Assembly: GCA_905234735.1 (NCBI GenBank)
Contig: CAJOJA010000008.1
Coordinates: 1 to 64,000 of the forward strand
Direction: 5' to 3'
DNA length: 64,000 nt
Source: an uncultured Bacteroidaceae bacterium
Lineage (GTDB): Bacteria; Bacteroidota; Bacteroidia; Bacteroidales; Bacteroidaceae
The notes under the pieces were generated by a model. That model made no database searches and was not told the DNA's origin. It saw only the letters and a list, made by a program, of their open reading frames with translations. How positions within the stretch are numbered: the stretch's first letter is position 1; every line of letters begins with the position of its first letter. This document shows positions 37,692-46,156 of the stretch, in pieces. The position numbers and the translations under genes were made by a program.

Positions 37692-38957
37692 ATGAACATC
37701 AAAATTCGTCTATCGCTGTTCTTTTTTTTGGAGTTCGCTGTATGGGGGGCCTATCTGATTTCAATGGGCCTGTATCTGAGCAAGGAAGGTTTGGGGGCCA
37801 ATATTGGCTGGTTCTACAGCGTTCAGGGTTTCGTCAGTCTCTGTATGCCCGCCCTGATGGGTATTGTGGCAGACAAGTGGATACAGGCACAGCGCTTGTT
37901 GGGGCTCTGTCACGCCATAGCTGGAGCCGCCATGATTGCTGCCTGTTCCTATGGACTCAGTGCTGTCGGTCATGTGGGTTTCGGGCCGCTGTTCACGCTT
38001 TACACCATCAGTGTGGCCTTCTTCATGCCCACCATCGCCCTTACGAATTCCGTAGCCTACAATGCCTTGGAGAAGGAGGGGCTTGATACTGTGAAAGCGT
38101 TCCCGCCTATTCGTGTATGGGGAACAATTGGTTTCATCGCTTCGATGTGGGCCGTCAATCTGCTGGGTTTCAAGAACACGCCCTATCAGTTTGCTCTTTC
38201 AGGAGGACTGAGCCTGTTGATGGCTATCTACTCACTTACGATGCCTGCCTGTCCAACCAACCAGTCAGGGGAGAAGAAATCGCTGGTAGATGCCCTTGGG
38301 CTTCGTGCTTTTGCCCTGTTCAAGGACTATCGTATGGCAGTCTTCTTCATCTTCTCTATGTTGTTGGGCTCATGCCTGCAAATCACCAACGGCTATGCTA
38401 CTTCGTACCTCGAAGCATGGGGAGGCTTGCCGGAGTATGCCGACTCGCTGATGGTGAAGTACAGTGTCATCATTACCTCCATTTCGCAGATGAGTGAGAC
38501 GTTGTGTATCCTGCTTATTCCCTTCTGTCTCAGCCGTTTCGGCATCAAGAAGGTGATGCTCATGGCAATGATGGCATGGGTATTCCGCTTCGGATTCTTT
38601 GCCATTGGCAATCCGGGCAGTGGCTTCGTATACATCATTCTTTCGATGATTGTCTACGGTGTGGCCTTCGACTTCTTCAACATCTCCGGCTCGCTGTTCG
38701 TGGACAAGGAAACCGACCTCGCCATTCGCAACTCTGCGCAGGGCTTGTTCATGATGATGACAAATGGTTTTGGTGCTACCGTAGGAATGCTCAGTGCCCA
38801 GGTGGTAGTCAACCACTATGTCTTTAACCTGCCCAAAGGTGCTGACCCACTGCCCGGTTGGCAGACCTGCTGGTGGCTGTTTGCCGGCTATGCACTTGTC
38901 GTGGCTGTGCTGTTTGCGATCCTGTTCCGCTATAAGCACGAGCCAAAGGAAAGTTGA
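37692..38957 (+). CDS. NupG/XapB-like nucleoside permease (MFS)
   Basis: 421 residues with about 12 membrane helices. The first helix, IRLSLFFFLEFAVWGAYLIS followed by MGLYL, and the segment FVSLCMPALMGIVADKWIQAQR are typical of the nucleoside:H+ symporter family. The C-terminal half keeps the NISGSLFVDKETD stretch also common in these permeases. It imports nucleosides across the inner membrane by proton symport; the exact range is not known. Fifty bases separate it from the rlmI-like gene, with a weak promoter-like TATCTTTA. The next gene follows after six bases. Confidence 0.88.
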   Translation: MNIKIRLSLFFFLEFAVWGAYLISMGLYLSKEGLGANIGWFYSVQGFVSLCMPALMGIVADKWIQAQRLLGLCHAIAGAAMIAACSYGLSAVGHVGFGPLFTLYTISVAFFMPTIALTNSVAYNALEKEGLDTVKAFPPIRVWGTIGFIASMWAVNLLGFKNTPYQFALSGGLSLLMAIYSLTMPACPTNQSGEKKSLVDALGLRAFALFKDYRMAVFFIFSMLLGSCLQITNGYATSYLEAWGGLPEYADSLMVKYSVIITSISQMSETLCILLIPFCLSRFGIKKVMLMAMMAWVFRFGFFAIGNPGSGFVYIILSMIVYGVAFDFFNISGSLFVDKETDLAIRNSAQGLFMMMTNGFGATVGMLSAQVVVNHYVFNLPKGADPLPGWQTCWWLFAGYALVVAVLFAILFRYKHEPKES

Positions 38958-38963
38958 AATAAA

Positions 38964-39674
38964 ATGAAGGAAGAACGCTACTTCTATCAACCAGATATCG
39001 CATTGGGTGAACTCACAAAGGAGGATACCCAGCATGCTGTACGTGTCCTGCGTATGACGGAGGGCGACGAGTTGTGGCTTATGGATGGTCGGGGAGTGTT
39101 CTACAGGGCAGAGATAGCTGCAGCGTCGAACCACAAGTGTGCCTACCGCATACTGGAGACACTGCCCCAGGAACGCGCCTGGCGCGGACATCTGCACCTG
39201 GCAATGGCCCCCACGAAACTGAACGACCGCACGGAATGGTTTGCAGAAAAGGCTACGGAGATCGGGATGGACGAGATGTCGTTCCTCGATTGTCAATACT
39301 CCGAACGTCGTACATTGAAGACGGAGCGTATGGACAAGATAGTCATAGCAGCCATGAAGCAGAGTCGCAAGGCGTGGAAACCCGTAGTAAACGAGATGCA
39401 GGCATTCAAGCAGTTCGTTATGCAGGAACGCAGCGGACAGAAATTCATTTGCCACTGCCACGAAGGGGAACGACCCTATCTGCTTGATGTCATGGAAACA
39501 GGTGAGGATGCCACTGTACTCATAGGTCCCGAAGGTGACTTCTCAGAAGAAGAGGTAGGTTTGGCAGAGGCCCAAGGCTACAAGGCTGTATCGTTGGGAA
39601 GTAGTCGGTTGCGTACTGAAACAGCCGCCTTGGTGGCTGTACATCTTATGAATATTAAAAACCACATAATATGA
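38964..39674 (+). CDS. rsmE: 16S rRNA m3U1498 methyltransferase
   Basis: 236 residues with an N-terminal PUA-like part (QHAVRVLRMTEGDELWLMDG, the typical 'H...VLR...Gd....dG' motif) and a SPOUT domain with the trefoil knot: VLIGPEGDFSEEEVGLAEAQ near 180 and VSLGSSRLRTETAALVA near 210. The cofactor-binding and knot residues are intact. It modifies U1498 of 16S rRNA. It begins six bases after the permease and its stop overlaps the next gene by four bases. Confidence 0.95.
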   Translation: MKEERYFYQPDIALGELTKEDTQHAVRVLRMTEGDELWLMDGRGVFYRAEIAAASNHKCAYRILETLPQERAWRGHLHLAMAPTKLNDRTEWFAEKATEIGMDEMSFLDCQYSERRTLKTERMDKIVIAAMKQSRKAWKPVVNEMQAFKQFVMQERSGQKFICHCHEGERPYLLDVMETGEDATVLIGPEGDFSEEEVGLAEAQGYKAVSLGSSRLRTETAALVAVHLMNIKNHII

Positions 39675-41074
39675 AGAAATATGGAATACTGGCAGCCCTG
39701 GTGGCTGTAGTCGTGGCTGGCATCGTTTGCTGGCAATTGTTCAAGGGTCGTGATGATAGTATGGCCTCGTCCATTCCTGTCGATGCTACGATGGTGGGCC
39801 GTTTGGACCTGAAGACGCTGGTTGTGGACTATGGTATGGACTTTGCCGACCTGAAGCAGATGCTTTCGGAAGACCGTGAGACGGGCATTAAGTATCAGAC
39901 AGCGGCCTACGTGTTTGCCTCGAAGGGACAGTTGGGGGCTATTGTCGCCCTGAGTGATGAGGACGAGTTCCAAGCCATGCTTGAGAAACAGGGATGTTCG
40001 ATAGAGGAGCAACGCGGCATGAAGTGGGGTGTTCTAAACGGAAATGTGCTGGTGGGCTTTGATGACGATCGGGCCATGCTGATGGGCCCGGCTGTCGGGA
40101 GTGAGCAGGAAGGTCTGCGCAACACCATTTATGCCTGCATGAAGCAGAAGGCCTCCGAGAGCGGCAAGCAGGAACGCCTGTACAAGATACTGGACAAACG
40201 TAAAGAACCCGTGGCTATGGTGGCCAATTTTTCATCGCTGCCAGCCGATATGCTGAAGCCGTACACCAAGTATCTGAACATCCCCTTGGAACAACTGGAC
40301 CTTACGGCTGGTTTCATAGCTGAGAAGGAACGCCTGACTCTGAAGTTTGGCCTACAGTCCGACTATGCCGAGACCAACAAACAGCTGGACCATTTAGAAG
40401 ACCTGCTGGAGGAGATTGATGGCGATCTGAATCAGACGCTGCCTGCAAACGCGCTGTTCAGCATCGTGATGGGCGTTGATGGTGAGGACCTGGTGGAACG
40501 CCTGCGTGAGAATAAGGTGTCGCGTACCGCCCTGTTAGCAGCCAATATGGTGCTCGACCTTGACATGATATTGAAAAGCCTTGATGGTGATGTGGCCTTA
40601 TCGGTCCTCAACATGGACAATGATACGCCCAATGTACTGTTCCAAGCCAAGTTGGACAACGATAAATTTATGAAGAAAGTGGGCGAGTGGAACGATGCTA
40701 CATCGCGTTCCATGGGCTTCAGCTTCTATGCACAAGATAACAATCAGGCCGTCTGCATGTATAATGGCACACCCATCTATTTCGGAACGAAGGATAAACG
40801 CCTACTCATTTCCGACAGCGAAGCTATGATAAGGGGCGGCAATGCCGACGCGAAGTGGAGCCTCGCTTCCGAAATGAAGGGGAAGCGTCTGTTTGCAACG
40901 CTGGATATTGCCCACCTTTTCCCGTTGCTGGATAAGAATGGTGTGACAAGGTTTATTCCCTTGCTTCAACACTTCGAACGCATGAACTTCAGCCTGCGCG
41001 ACGCTCGCGATGTGCAAGTGGAACTGGTGGTCTCCAAGGGAACAGACATATTTAAAGAACTTACGAAAGAATGA
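39671..41074 (+). CDS. DUF4836-like membrane-anchored or exported protein
   Basis: 467 residues. One hydrophobic N-terminal segment (ILAALVAVVVAGIVCWQLF) could be a membrane anchor; the lipobox is poor (AGIVC), so a lipoprotein is less likely. The remainder is soluble, with the pattern of Bacteroidetes DUF4836 proteins (a start about 'IP.da..v..ldl..L' and SPLASE-like blocks later, here KWSLASEMKGKRLFATLDIA). No catalytic motif is seen. Its tight coupling to the ABC ATPase downstream (four-base overlap) and the FtsX-like permease suggests a periplasmic partner of that transporter. Function unknown. Confidence 0.75.
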   Translation: MKKYGILAALVAVVVAGIVCWQLFKGRDDSMASSIPVDATMVGRLDLKTLVVDYGMDFADLKQMLSEDRETGIKYQTAAYVFASKGQLGAIVALSDEDEFQAMLEKQGCSIEEQRGMKWGVLNGNVLVGFDDDRAMLMGPAVGSEQEGLRNTIYACMKQKASESGKQERLYKILDKRKEPVAMVANFSSLPADMLKPYTKYLNIPLEQLDLTAGFIAEKERLTLKFGLQSDYAETNKQLDHLEDLLEEIDGDLNQTLPANALFSIVMGVDGEDLVERLRENKVSRTALLAANMVLDLDMILKSLDGDVALSVLNMDNDTPNVLFQAKLDNDKFMKKVGEWNDATSRSMGFSFYAQDNNQAVCMYNGTPIYFGTKDKRLLISDSEAMIRGGNADAKWSLASEMKGKRLFATLDIAHLFPLLDKNGVTRFIPLLQHFERMNFSLRDARDVQVELVVSKGTDIFKELTKE

Positions 41075-41715
41075 ACACCATTAGGCTCGAGCGCACTTTT
41101 CCAGAGGTCTTTGCTAACCGCAATGACCTGAATAGTGAAGTGTGGCTACAAGATGTGATATTCGAGAAGGGAAAACTGTACTTAATTGAGGCCAGTAGCG
41201 GCACCGGCAAGTCATCGCTATGCAGCTTCATCTATGGTTATCGTCAAGACTATCAGGGTATGATTTCCTTCGACAGTCAAAACATCCGTAATCTGAGGGT
41301 CGCAGACTGGACACGCCTGCGCCAGCGCCACCTTTCGCTCATGTGGCAGGAGCTGCGCCTCTTTCCTGAACTGACGGCAATGGAGAACGTACTCATCAAG
41401 AATCGTCTGACGGACTTCAAGAAAAAAAAGGATATCCAACAGTGGTTCGAGGAACTGGGCATCAGCGACAAGATGAGTACCCCCCTGCGCCTAATGAGTT
41501 TCGGACAGCAGCAGCGTGTGGCCATGATGCGTGCCTTGGTGCAGCCCTTCGACTTCCTGCTGGTCGACGAACCCATCAGTCATCTCGACGATCAGAATGC
41601 CCGCACGATGGCTGACATCATGATGGAAGAAGCTACGCGACAGGGTGCAGGTGTCATTGTCACCAGCATTGGTAAACACGTGGAGATGAACTACGATTGC
41701 ATACTCAAGCTTTAA
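41071..41715 (+). CDS. ABC transporter ATPase (LolD/FtsE-like) with degenerate motifs
   Basis: 214 residues. Walker A is SSGTGKSSLCSF near residue 40, Walker B is DFLLVDEPISHLDDQ near 165. The signature is MSFGQQQRVAMMRALV rather than LSGGQ, and the H-loop region reads VIVTSIGKHVEMNYD with the histidine displaced. Such single-domain ATPases normally pair with FtsX/LolC-like permeases; the adjacent gene encodes one. The protein should be cytoplasmic. The altered signature raises the chance that ATP hydrolysis is slow or that the complex has a mechanotransmission role rather than transport. Stop is 30 bases before the permease. Confidence 0.85.
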   Translation: MNTIRLERTFPEVFANRNDLNSEVWLQDVIFEKGKLYLIEASSGTGKSSLCSFIYGYRQDYQGMISFDSQNIRNLRVADWTRLRQRHLSLMWQELRLFPELTAMENVLIKNRLTDFKKKKDIQQWFEELGISDKMSTPLRLMSFGQQQRVAMMRALVQPFDFLLVDEPISHLDDQNARTMADIMMEEATRQGAGVIVTSIGKHVEMNYDCILKL

Positions 41716-41742
41716 TCCCTAATCTATAATTTCTAATCCCTT
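41713..41742. repeat. TAATCCC/TAATCT-type repeat between ATPase and permease genes
   Basis: TAATCCCTAATCTATAATTTCTAATCCC-like units fill the whole gap. The same unit occurs between pdxJ and the DJ-1 gene (60518-60552). The ATPase stop (TAA) is the first unit's start. Confidence 0.6.
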
Positions 41743-41744
41743 TT

Positions 41745-42914
41745 ATGATCTGGAAACTACTTCGTCAGCATATCTCCCCCCTGCAACTGCTCGGTTTCTT
41801 CATTGCCAACCTTCTGGGCATGCTCATCGTGTTGCTTGCCCTGCAGTTCTATCGCGATGTAAAACCCATTTTCTCGCAGGACGACGGCATTATTAACAAC
41901 GATTATCTCATTCTTTCGAAGCGCATATCCACGATGGGACTGGCAGTCACATCCTTTTCAGAACGTGAGATAGACGAACTGAGGTCGCAACCCTTCACGA
42001 AGAGCGTCGGAGCCTTTACGGCCAGCCAATACAAGGTAAGTTGCTATATGGGCATCGAGGGTGTGGCTAACTTTGGCACGCAGATGTATTTCGAGAGTGT
42101 GCCAGACAGCTATGTCGATACCGACCATAGTAAGTGGTTCTATGAGGAGGGTAGTGACCTAGTGCCCATCATCCTGCCACGTTCCTATCTAGCCATCTAT
42201 AACTTCGGGTTTGCCCAAAGCCGTTCGCTGCCCAAACTTTCGGAGGGGGTGGTGTCGATGCTCGAGATGACGGTGCTCCTTCGTGGCAACGGTACAGAAC
42301 GACGTATGCGAGGTAAAATCGTTGGATTTACCAATCGCCTGCAAACCATACTCGTGCCCGAATCGTTTATGGAGTGGAGCAATCGTGAGTTTGCTCCTGA
42401 CAGTGATGCTTCGCCCACGCGATTGATTGTCGAAGTGGGCAATCCAACAGATGATCGCATTACTAAGTACGTCAAGGAGCATGGTCTTGAAATCGACGAG
42501 GATAAGCTAAAGGCTGGAAAGACCACCTATTTCCTGAAGGTAATGAGTGGCATCGTGATGGCCATTGGCTTGCTCATCAGCATGCTTTCCTTCTTCATCC
42601 TCATGCTTAGCATTTACCTTCTGGTGCAGAAGAACACGCAGAAGTTGCAAAATCTTTTGCTCATTGGTTACAGTCCGGCTCGTGTCAGTCTGCCTTATCA
42701 GTTGCTCACCATCGGCATGAATCTCCTGGTGCTCGTCTTGGCGCTTCTGCTGCTATGGGTGATTCGTTCGTACTACATGGAACTGTTGTGGACTATGTTC
42801 CCCTCGATGTCGGAAACCTCGTTCATTCCGGTATACATACTTGGTGGTGTGCTCTTCCTGTTAGTCTCCGTATTAAATGCTATTGCTGTACGCCGAAAGG
42901 TAATGACGATATGA
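41745..42914 (+). CDS. FtsX/MacB-like ABC permease
   Basis: 389 residues. One N-terminal helix (LLGFFIANLLGMLIVLLALQ) is followed by a periplasmic domain of about 220 residues and three C-terminal helices (VMSGIVMAIGLLISMLSFFI, LLVLVLALLLLWVIRSYY, VYILGGVLFLLVSVLNAIA), the standard FtsX topology. The periplasmic part is not recognisable. It forms a unit with the ATPase and DUF4836 protein. It could serve lipoprotein release, efflux or envelope signalling. The 3' end overlaps coaBC, which is convergent, by 35 bases. Confidence 0.82.
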   Translation: MIWKLLRQHISPLQLLGFFIANLLGMLIVLLALQFYRDVKPIFSQDDGIINNDYLILSKRISTMGLAVTSFSEREIDELRSQPFTKSVGAFTASQYKVSCYMGIEGVANFGTQMYFESVPDSYVDTDHSKWFYEEGSDLVPIILPRSYLAIYNFGFAQSRSLPKLSEGVVSMLEMTVLLRGNGTERRMRGKIVGFTNRLQTILVPESFMEWSNREFAPDSDASPTRLIVEVGNPTDDRITKYVKEHGLEIDEDKLKAGKTTYFLKVMSGIVMAIGLLISMLSFFILMLSIYLLVQKNTQKLQNLLLIGYSPARVSLPYQLLTIGMNLLVLVLALLLLWVIRSYYMELLWTMFPSMSETSFIPVYILGGVLFLLVSVLNAIAVRRKVMTI

Positions 42915-44088
42915 GGGTGTCTATAATATCGCGAGCGACCTCCTGTTTGGACTTTAGCTCGTAGGCCACGGTTTCCTGTGTGGAGATGATGGTCACCTTG
43001 TTGGTGTCGTGCCCGAATCCGGCCCCTGTGTCGCGGAGCGAGTTCAGTACGATGAAGTCAAGGTTCTTCTTCCTTAGTTTCTCGCGAGCATGTTCGCTCT
43101 CGTTGGTCGTCTCCAAGGCGAAGCCTACAAGACGCTGGTCGTTGCGCTTCATTTGACCAAGTGCCTGGGCAATGTCCTGCGTAGGCTTTAGGCGAAGTGT
43201 AAGTTCCTCCCCCTCGCGCTTTATCTTTTGCGTAGCCGTAGTTTGCGGGGTGAAATCGGCTACAGCCGCACAGAGAATACCTGCGTGGCAGGTAGGATAG
43301 AGTTGTGTGGCAGCTTCATACATCTGCTGGGCGCTCTCGACGGGCGTGATGCGGATGTTTCCATGCTGGGGGTGCACTTGCATGGGACCACATACCAGTT
43401 CCACTTCGGCTCCCCGCTTAGCGCATTCCTCGGCCAGGGCTACGCCCATCTTGCCCGTGGAGTAGTTGCCTATGAAACGTACGGGGTCAATGCGTTCGTA
43501 GGTGGGGCCTGCTGTCAACAAAATGCGCTTCCCCTGCAGGTCCTTTTCGTAGAAGTGTTCGTCCAGTACGCGTATGATTTCCTCCGGTTCCTCCATGCGT
43601 CCCTTGCCTACGAGGTGGCTGGCCAGTTCTCCGCTTTGGGGTTCGATGATGTGGTTGCCGCGTTGGCGCAGGATGTCCAGATTCTCCTGAGTGGAGGGAT
43701 GGGCGTACATGTCCAAGTCCATAGCCGGAGCCACGAATACGGGAGCCTTCATCGAGAGGTAGGTGGTGATGAGCATATTGTCGGCAATGCCGTGGGCCAT
43801 CTTGCCGATGGTTGAGGCTGTGGCTGGTGCCACAAGCATGGCGTCGGCCCACAATCCCAAGTCTACGTGGCTATGCCATGTGCCATCGCGTTGTGAAAAG
43901 AAATCGCTGATGACGGGCTTCGAGGTCAGTGCACTCAGGGTTATCGGGGTGATGAACTCCTTGCCTGCGGGTGTGATGACTACCTGCACTTCTGCTCCGC
44001 GTTTGATAAGGCCGCGAATGATGAGGCAGGCCTTGTAGGCCGCGATACTTCCCGTTATGCCCAGGACTATCTTTTTACCGTTTAGCAT
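42880..44088 (-). CDS. coaBC: Bifunctional phosphopantothenoylcysteine decarboxylase/synthetase
   Basis: 402 residues. The CoaC flavoprotein half (1-180) has GITGSIAAYKACLIIRG and VAPAMDLDMYAHPSTQENL (the latter containing the asparagine-like substrate loop), and the CoaB half has LTAGPTYERIDPVRFIGNYS near 195 and VALAEECAKRGAEVELVCGP. The protein joins cysteine to 4'-phosphopantothenate and decarboxylates the product during CoA synthesis. The gene follows the DnaQ-like exonuclease with a 14-base overlap; dnaN-exonuclease-coaBC is a familiar Bacteroidetes order. Confidence 0.96.
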   Translation of the reverse strand: MLNGKKIVLGITGSIAAYKACLIIRGLIKRGAEVQVVITPAGKEFITPITLSALTSKPVISDFFSQRDGTWHSHVDLGLWADAMLVAPATASTIGKMAHGIADNMLITTYLSMKAPVFVAPAMDLDMYAHPSTQENLDILRQRGNHIIEPQSGELASHLVGKGRMEEPEEIIRVLDEHFYEKDLQGKRILLTAGPTYERIDPVRFIGNYSTGKMGVALAEECAKRGAEVELVCGPMQVHPQHGNIRITPVESAQQMYEAATQLYPTCHAGILCAAVADFTPQTTATQKIKREGEELTLRLKPTQDIAQALGQMKRNDQRLVGFALETTNESEHAREKLRKKNLDFIVLNSLRDTGAGFGHDTNKVTIISTQETVAYELKSKQEVARDIIDTLISSLPFGVQQ

Positions 44089-44902
44089 ACTTTAGCCAAA
44101 GTTGTTTCAGGACCTTCTTGGTATTCTGTGTGAAGTCGCCACCCAGAATCCAGCTGTAGTACCCAGGATCGCGTAGGAGAACGTCGCGCACGGACATGCC
44201 TTTGTATTTGCCGAAATTAAATACCTCTGTGCGTATGAGTTGTCCGTCGGCTCCCGTTTCCTCCTTCCAAACGATGCGTCCGGCAAAGTCGATGTTGTTG
44301 TTCGTTTTCGAAAAATCGGCCAGACTTTGCACATCGTTCTTCAGTTGGCGTTCGGGCTTAGGCTCGTTCTCTGGCGAATATTTGTCCAGCTGTCCCATCA
44401 GCACACGATAGGTAGCCTCCGTGTCTTGATCGGCACGGTGGGCTTGGAAGTCCTCATCCATCTCGCGTCCACAATAGAACTTGTATGCGGCAGCCAAATT
44501 GCGACGTTCGTTCTTGTGGTAGATGGCCAGTACGTCAATAAGATTGCATTGCGAGAAGTCAAAGTCGATGCCGGCACGTACGAATTCCTCGGACAGCAGG
44601 GGCACATCGAAATGGTTGGAATTGAAACCGGCGATGTCGCAGCCCAAGAAAATGTCACAAATGCGGTCCTTCAGCTCCACAAAGGTGGGCTTGTCGCAGA
44701 CCATGTCATCGGTGATGTGGGTCAGTTCTGCCACTTCCGTAGGGATATGACGTTCGGGATTTATCAAGTAATCGCCCCGCTCCTCGTGGTTGTCGGGGTA
44801 TACCTTTATATATGACAACTGTATGATGCGATCGTTTGCAATATCAAGTCCCGTAGTCTCCAGGTCGAAAAATACGAGGGGGCGTGTAAGTTGCAGTTTC
44901 AT
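44075..44902 (-). CDS. DnaQ-like 3'-5' exonuclease (DEDDh)
   Basis: 275 residues. FFDLETTGLDIANDRIIQLS near 10-30 is motif I; the second acidic motif lies in CDIAGFNSNHFDVPLLSEEF near 90-105, and the third is QAHRADQDTEATYRVLMGQL near 155 with the DEDDh histidine. The C-terminal ~110 residues form a small extra domain (FNFGKYKGMSVRDVLLRDPG), which resembles the exodeoxyribonuclease X C-terminal motif. The enzyme trims 3' ends during repair or replication. It follows dnaN after four bases, consistent with a replication role. Confidence 0.9.
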   Translation of the reverse strand: MKLQLTRPLVFFDLETTGLDIANDRIIQLSYIKVYPDNHEERGDYLINPERHIPTEVAELTHITDDMVCDKPTFVELKDRICDIFLGCDIAGFNSNHFDVPLLSEEFVRAGIDFDFSQCNLIDVLAIYHKNERRNLAAAYKFYCGREMDEDFQAHRADQDTEATYRVLMGQLDKYSPENEPKPERQLKNDVQSLADFSKTNNNIDFAGRIVWKEETGADGQLIRTEVFNFGKYKGMSVRDVLLRDPGYYSWILGGDFTQNTKKVLKQLWLKYAKR

Positions 44903-44906
44903 GTAC

Positions 44907-46028
44907 TTAGTCGTTCAGCATCATGGGCATCAGAAGCATCAGTGTCTCTTCGTTCTCGGGCTGTTCGGCTGGTATGACCACGCCAGGGCGGCTGGGGTCG
45001 GCCAACTGGATGGTCAGGGCTTCACCCTCCATGATATTGGCAATCTCAATGAGGAAAATGCACGAGAAACCAATGCTAATGGGGGCACTCTGATAGTCGC
45101 ATGTCAGGTTTTCCTCGGCACGCGTTGAGTAGTCGTTATCCTCGCCCGTCAGTCGCATCTGGTTGTTCTCAAGGTGCAGCTTCATCAGTCCACTCGACTG
45201 GTTACAGAAGACGCTGATACGTTTCAGGGCAGAAATCAGGCTGCTGCGATCGACAGTAGCCACGTAGGGATTGTTCGTAGGAATGACACCATTGTAGTTG
45301 GGGTAGCGGCCCTCTACGAGACGGAAGAACATATCGAAATCGTCGGAGTGAACCTGCCCCTTTTCATTGTCGAATGAGATTGTAATCTGTGCATCCTTCT
45401 GCAGTACGTTCTTCAAGATGGCAGCCACCTTCTTCGGCAGGATGAAATTCGTCTCCAGGCCAGTTTTCACTTCACGGTTGATGTAGCGAACCAGCTTGCG
45501 GCCATCGGTTCCTGCAAAGGTGATATCCTCTGGGTGGATGTCCAGGAAGATACCTGTCATGACCACGCGGATTTCATCGTTGGCAGTGGCAAACAGACAG
45601 CGGTTGATACCTGTCAGCAGAATGTTGCTCGACAGTTCCAGACGTGTATTTTCCTGATTCATGGGCTGCTGACTGGGATAAGTGGCAGCATCGAATGTCA
45701 TCAGCGAGAACACACCCGACTGGTGGTATCCCTGCAACTCGTGCGACTCGGGATTGAACTCAAACGTCAGGGGTTGCTCGGCGAGTTCCTTCATGGAGTC
45801 CATGATAGTCTTTGCCGTGATGCAGAATTCGGCATTATTGTCGCTATCGACCAGAGGAGTGGAGGTTATGAAGTATTTTTCCCCGTCACTGGCCGTAACT
45901 GTGACTTTCCCGTTCTTGATATCGAAGAGGAAGCAGTCCAGTATGGGCATACTGTTTTTTGAGGTCATCACTTTGCTTGCAGCAGCGAGGCGGCCATACA
46001 GGGCCGTACTTGATACAACGAATTTCAT
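44907..46028 (-). CDS. dnaN: DNA polymerase III beta sliding clamp
   Basis: 373 residues from ATG at 46028 (MKFVVSSTALYGRLAAASKV); the open frame runs further upstream but through the promoter, so it is not used. It has three clamp domains, with the conserved ATYPSQQ and FEFNPESHELQGY pieces, a FLDIHPEDITFAGTDGRKLV block near 170 and a C-terminal peptide (LLMPMMLND) of the usual type. The length is normal. It encircles DNA as a dimer and tethers polymerases. It has a consensus promoter that is mirror-symmetric with that of the divergent DUF3127 gene. Confidence 0.97.
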   Translation of the reverse strand: MKFVVSSTALYGRLAAASKVMTSKNSMPILDCFLFDIKNGKVTVTASDGEKYFITSTPLVDSDNNAEFCITAKTIMDSMKELAEQPLTFEFNPESHELQGYHQSGVFSLMTFDAATYPSQQPMNQENTRLELSSNILLTGINRCLFATANDEIRVVMTGIFLDIHPEDITFAGTDGRKLVRYINREVKTGLETNFILPKKVAAILKNVLQKDAQITISFDNEKGQVHSDDFDMFFRLVEGRYPNYNGVIPTNNPYVATVDRSSLISALKRISVFCNQSSGLMKLHLENNQMRLTGEDNDYSTRAEENLTCDYQSAPISIGFSCIFLIEIANIMEGEALTIQLADPSRPGVVIPAEQPENEETLMLLMPMMLND

Positions 46029-46059
46029 ATTGCGCAGTTTATTTGGGTTATATTCTACG

Positions 46060-46089
46060 CAAAGGTACGAAATAATTAATAATTTACAA
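46060..46089 (-). promoter_or_regulatory. Promoter of dnaN
   Basis: On the minus strand TTG (46087-46089), 19 bases, TACCTTTG (46060-46067) followed by C. The TTG is half of a CAATTG palindrome shared with the divergent promoter. Confidence 0.75.
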
Positions 46090-46111
46090 TTGATAATTGA
46101 CAAATATTTTG
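46068..46111. repeat. A/T-rich repeat between divergent promoters of dnaN and the DUF3127 gene
   Basis: AATTAATAATTTACAATTGATAATTGAC-like units occupy the 44 bases between the two -7 boxes. The repeat's CAATTG supplies both -33 elements. Confidence 0.55.
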
Positions 46112-46119
46112 TAATTTTG
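46090..46119 (+). promoter_or_regulatory. Promoter of the DUF3127 gene
   Basis: TTG (46090-46092), 19 bases, TAATTTTG (46112-46119) followed by T. It is placed in exact mirror symmetry to the dnaN promoter about 46089.5. Confidence 0.75.
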
Positions 46120-46156
46120 TCGAGATTTTAATCATTACAAGTTATTATTATTAATT

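Noticed and set aside
38370-39461. 363-residue minus-strand open frame across the permease and rsmE
   Set aside because: It runs across two good genes on the opposite strand and shows no family features.
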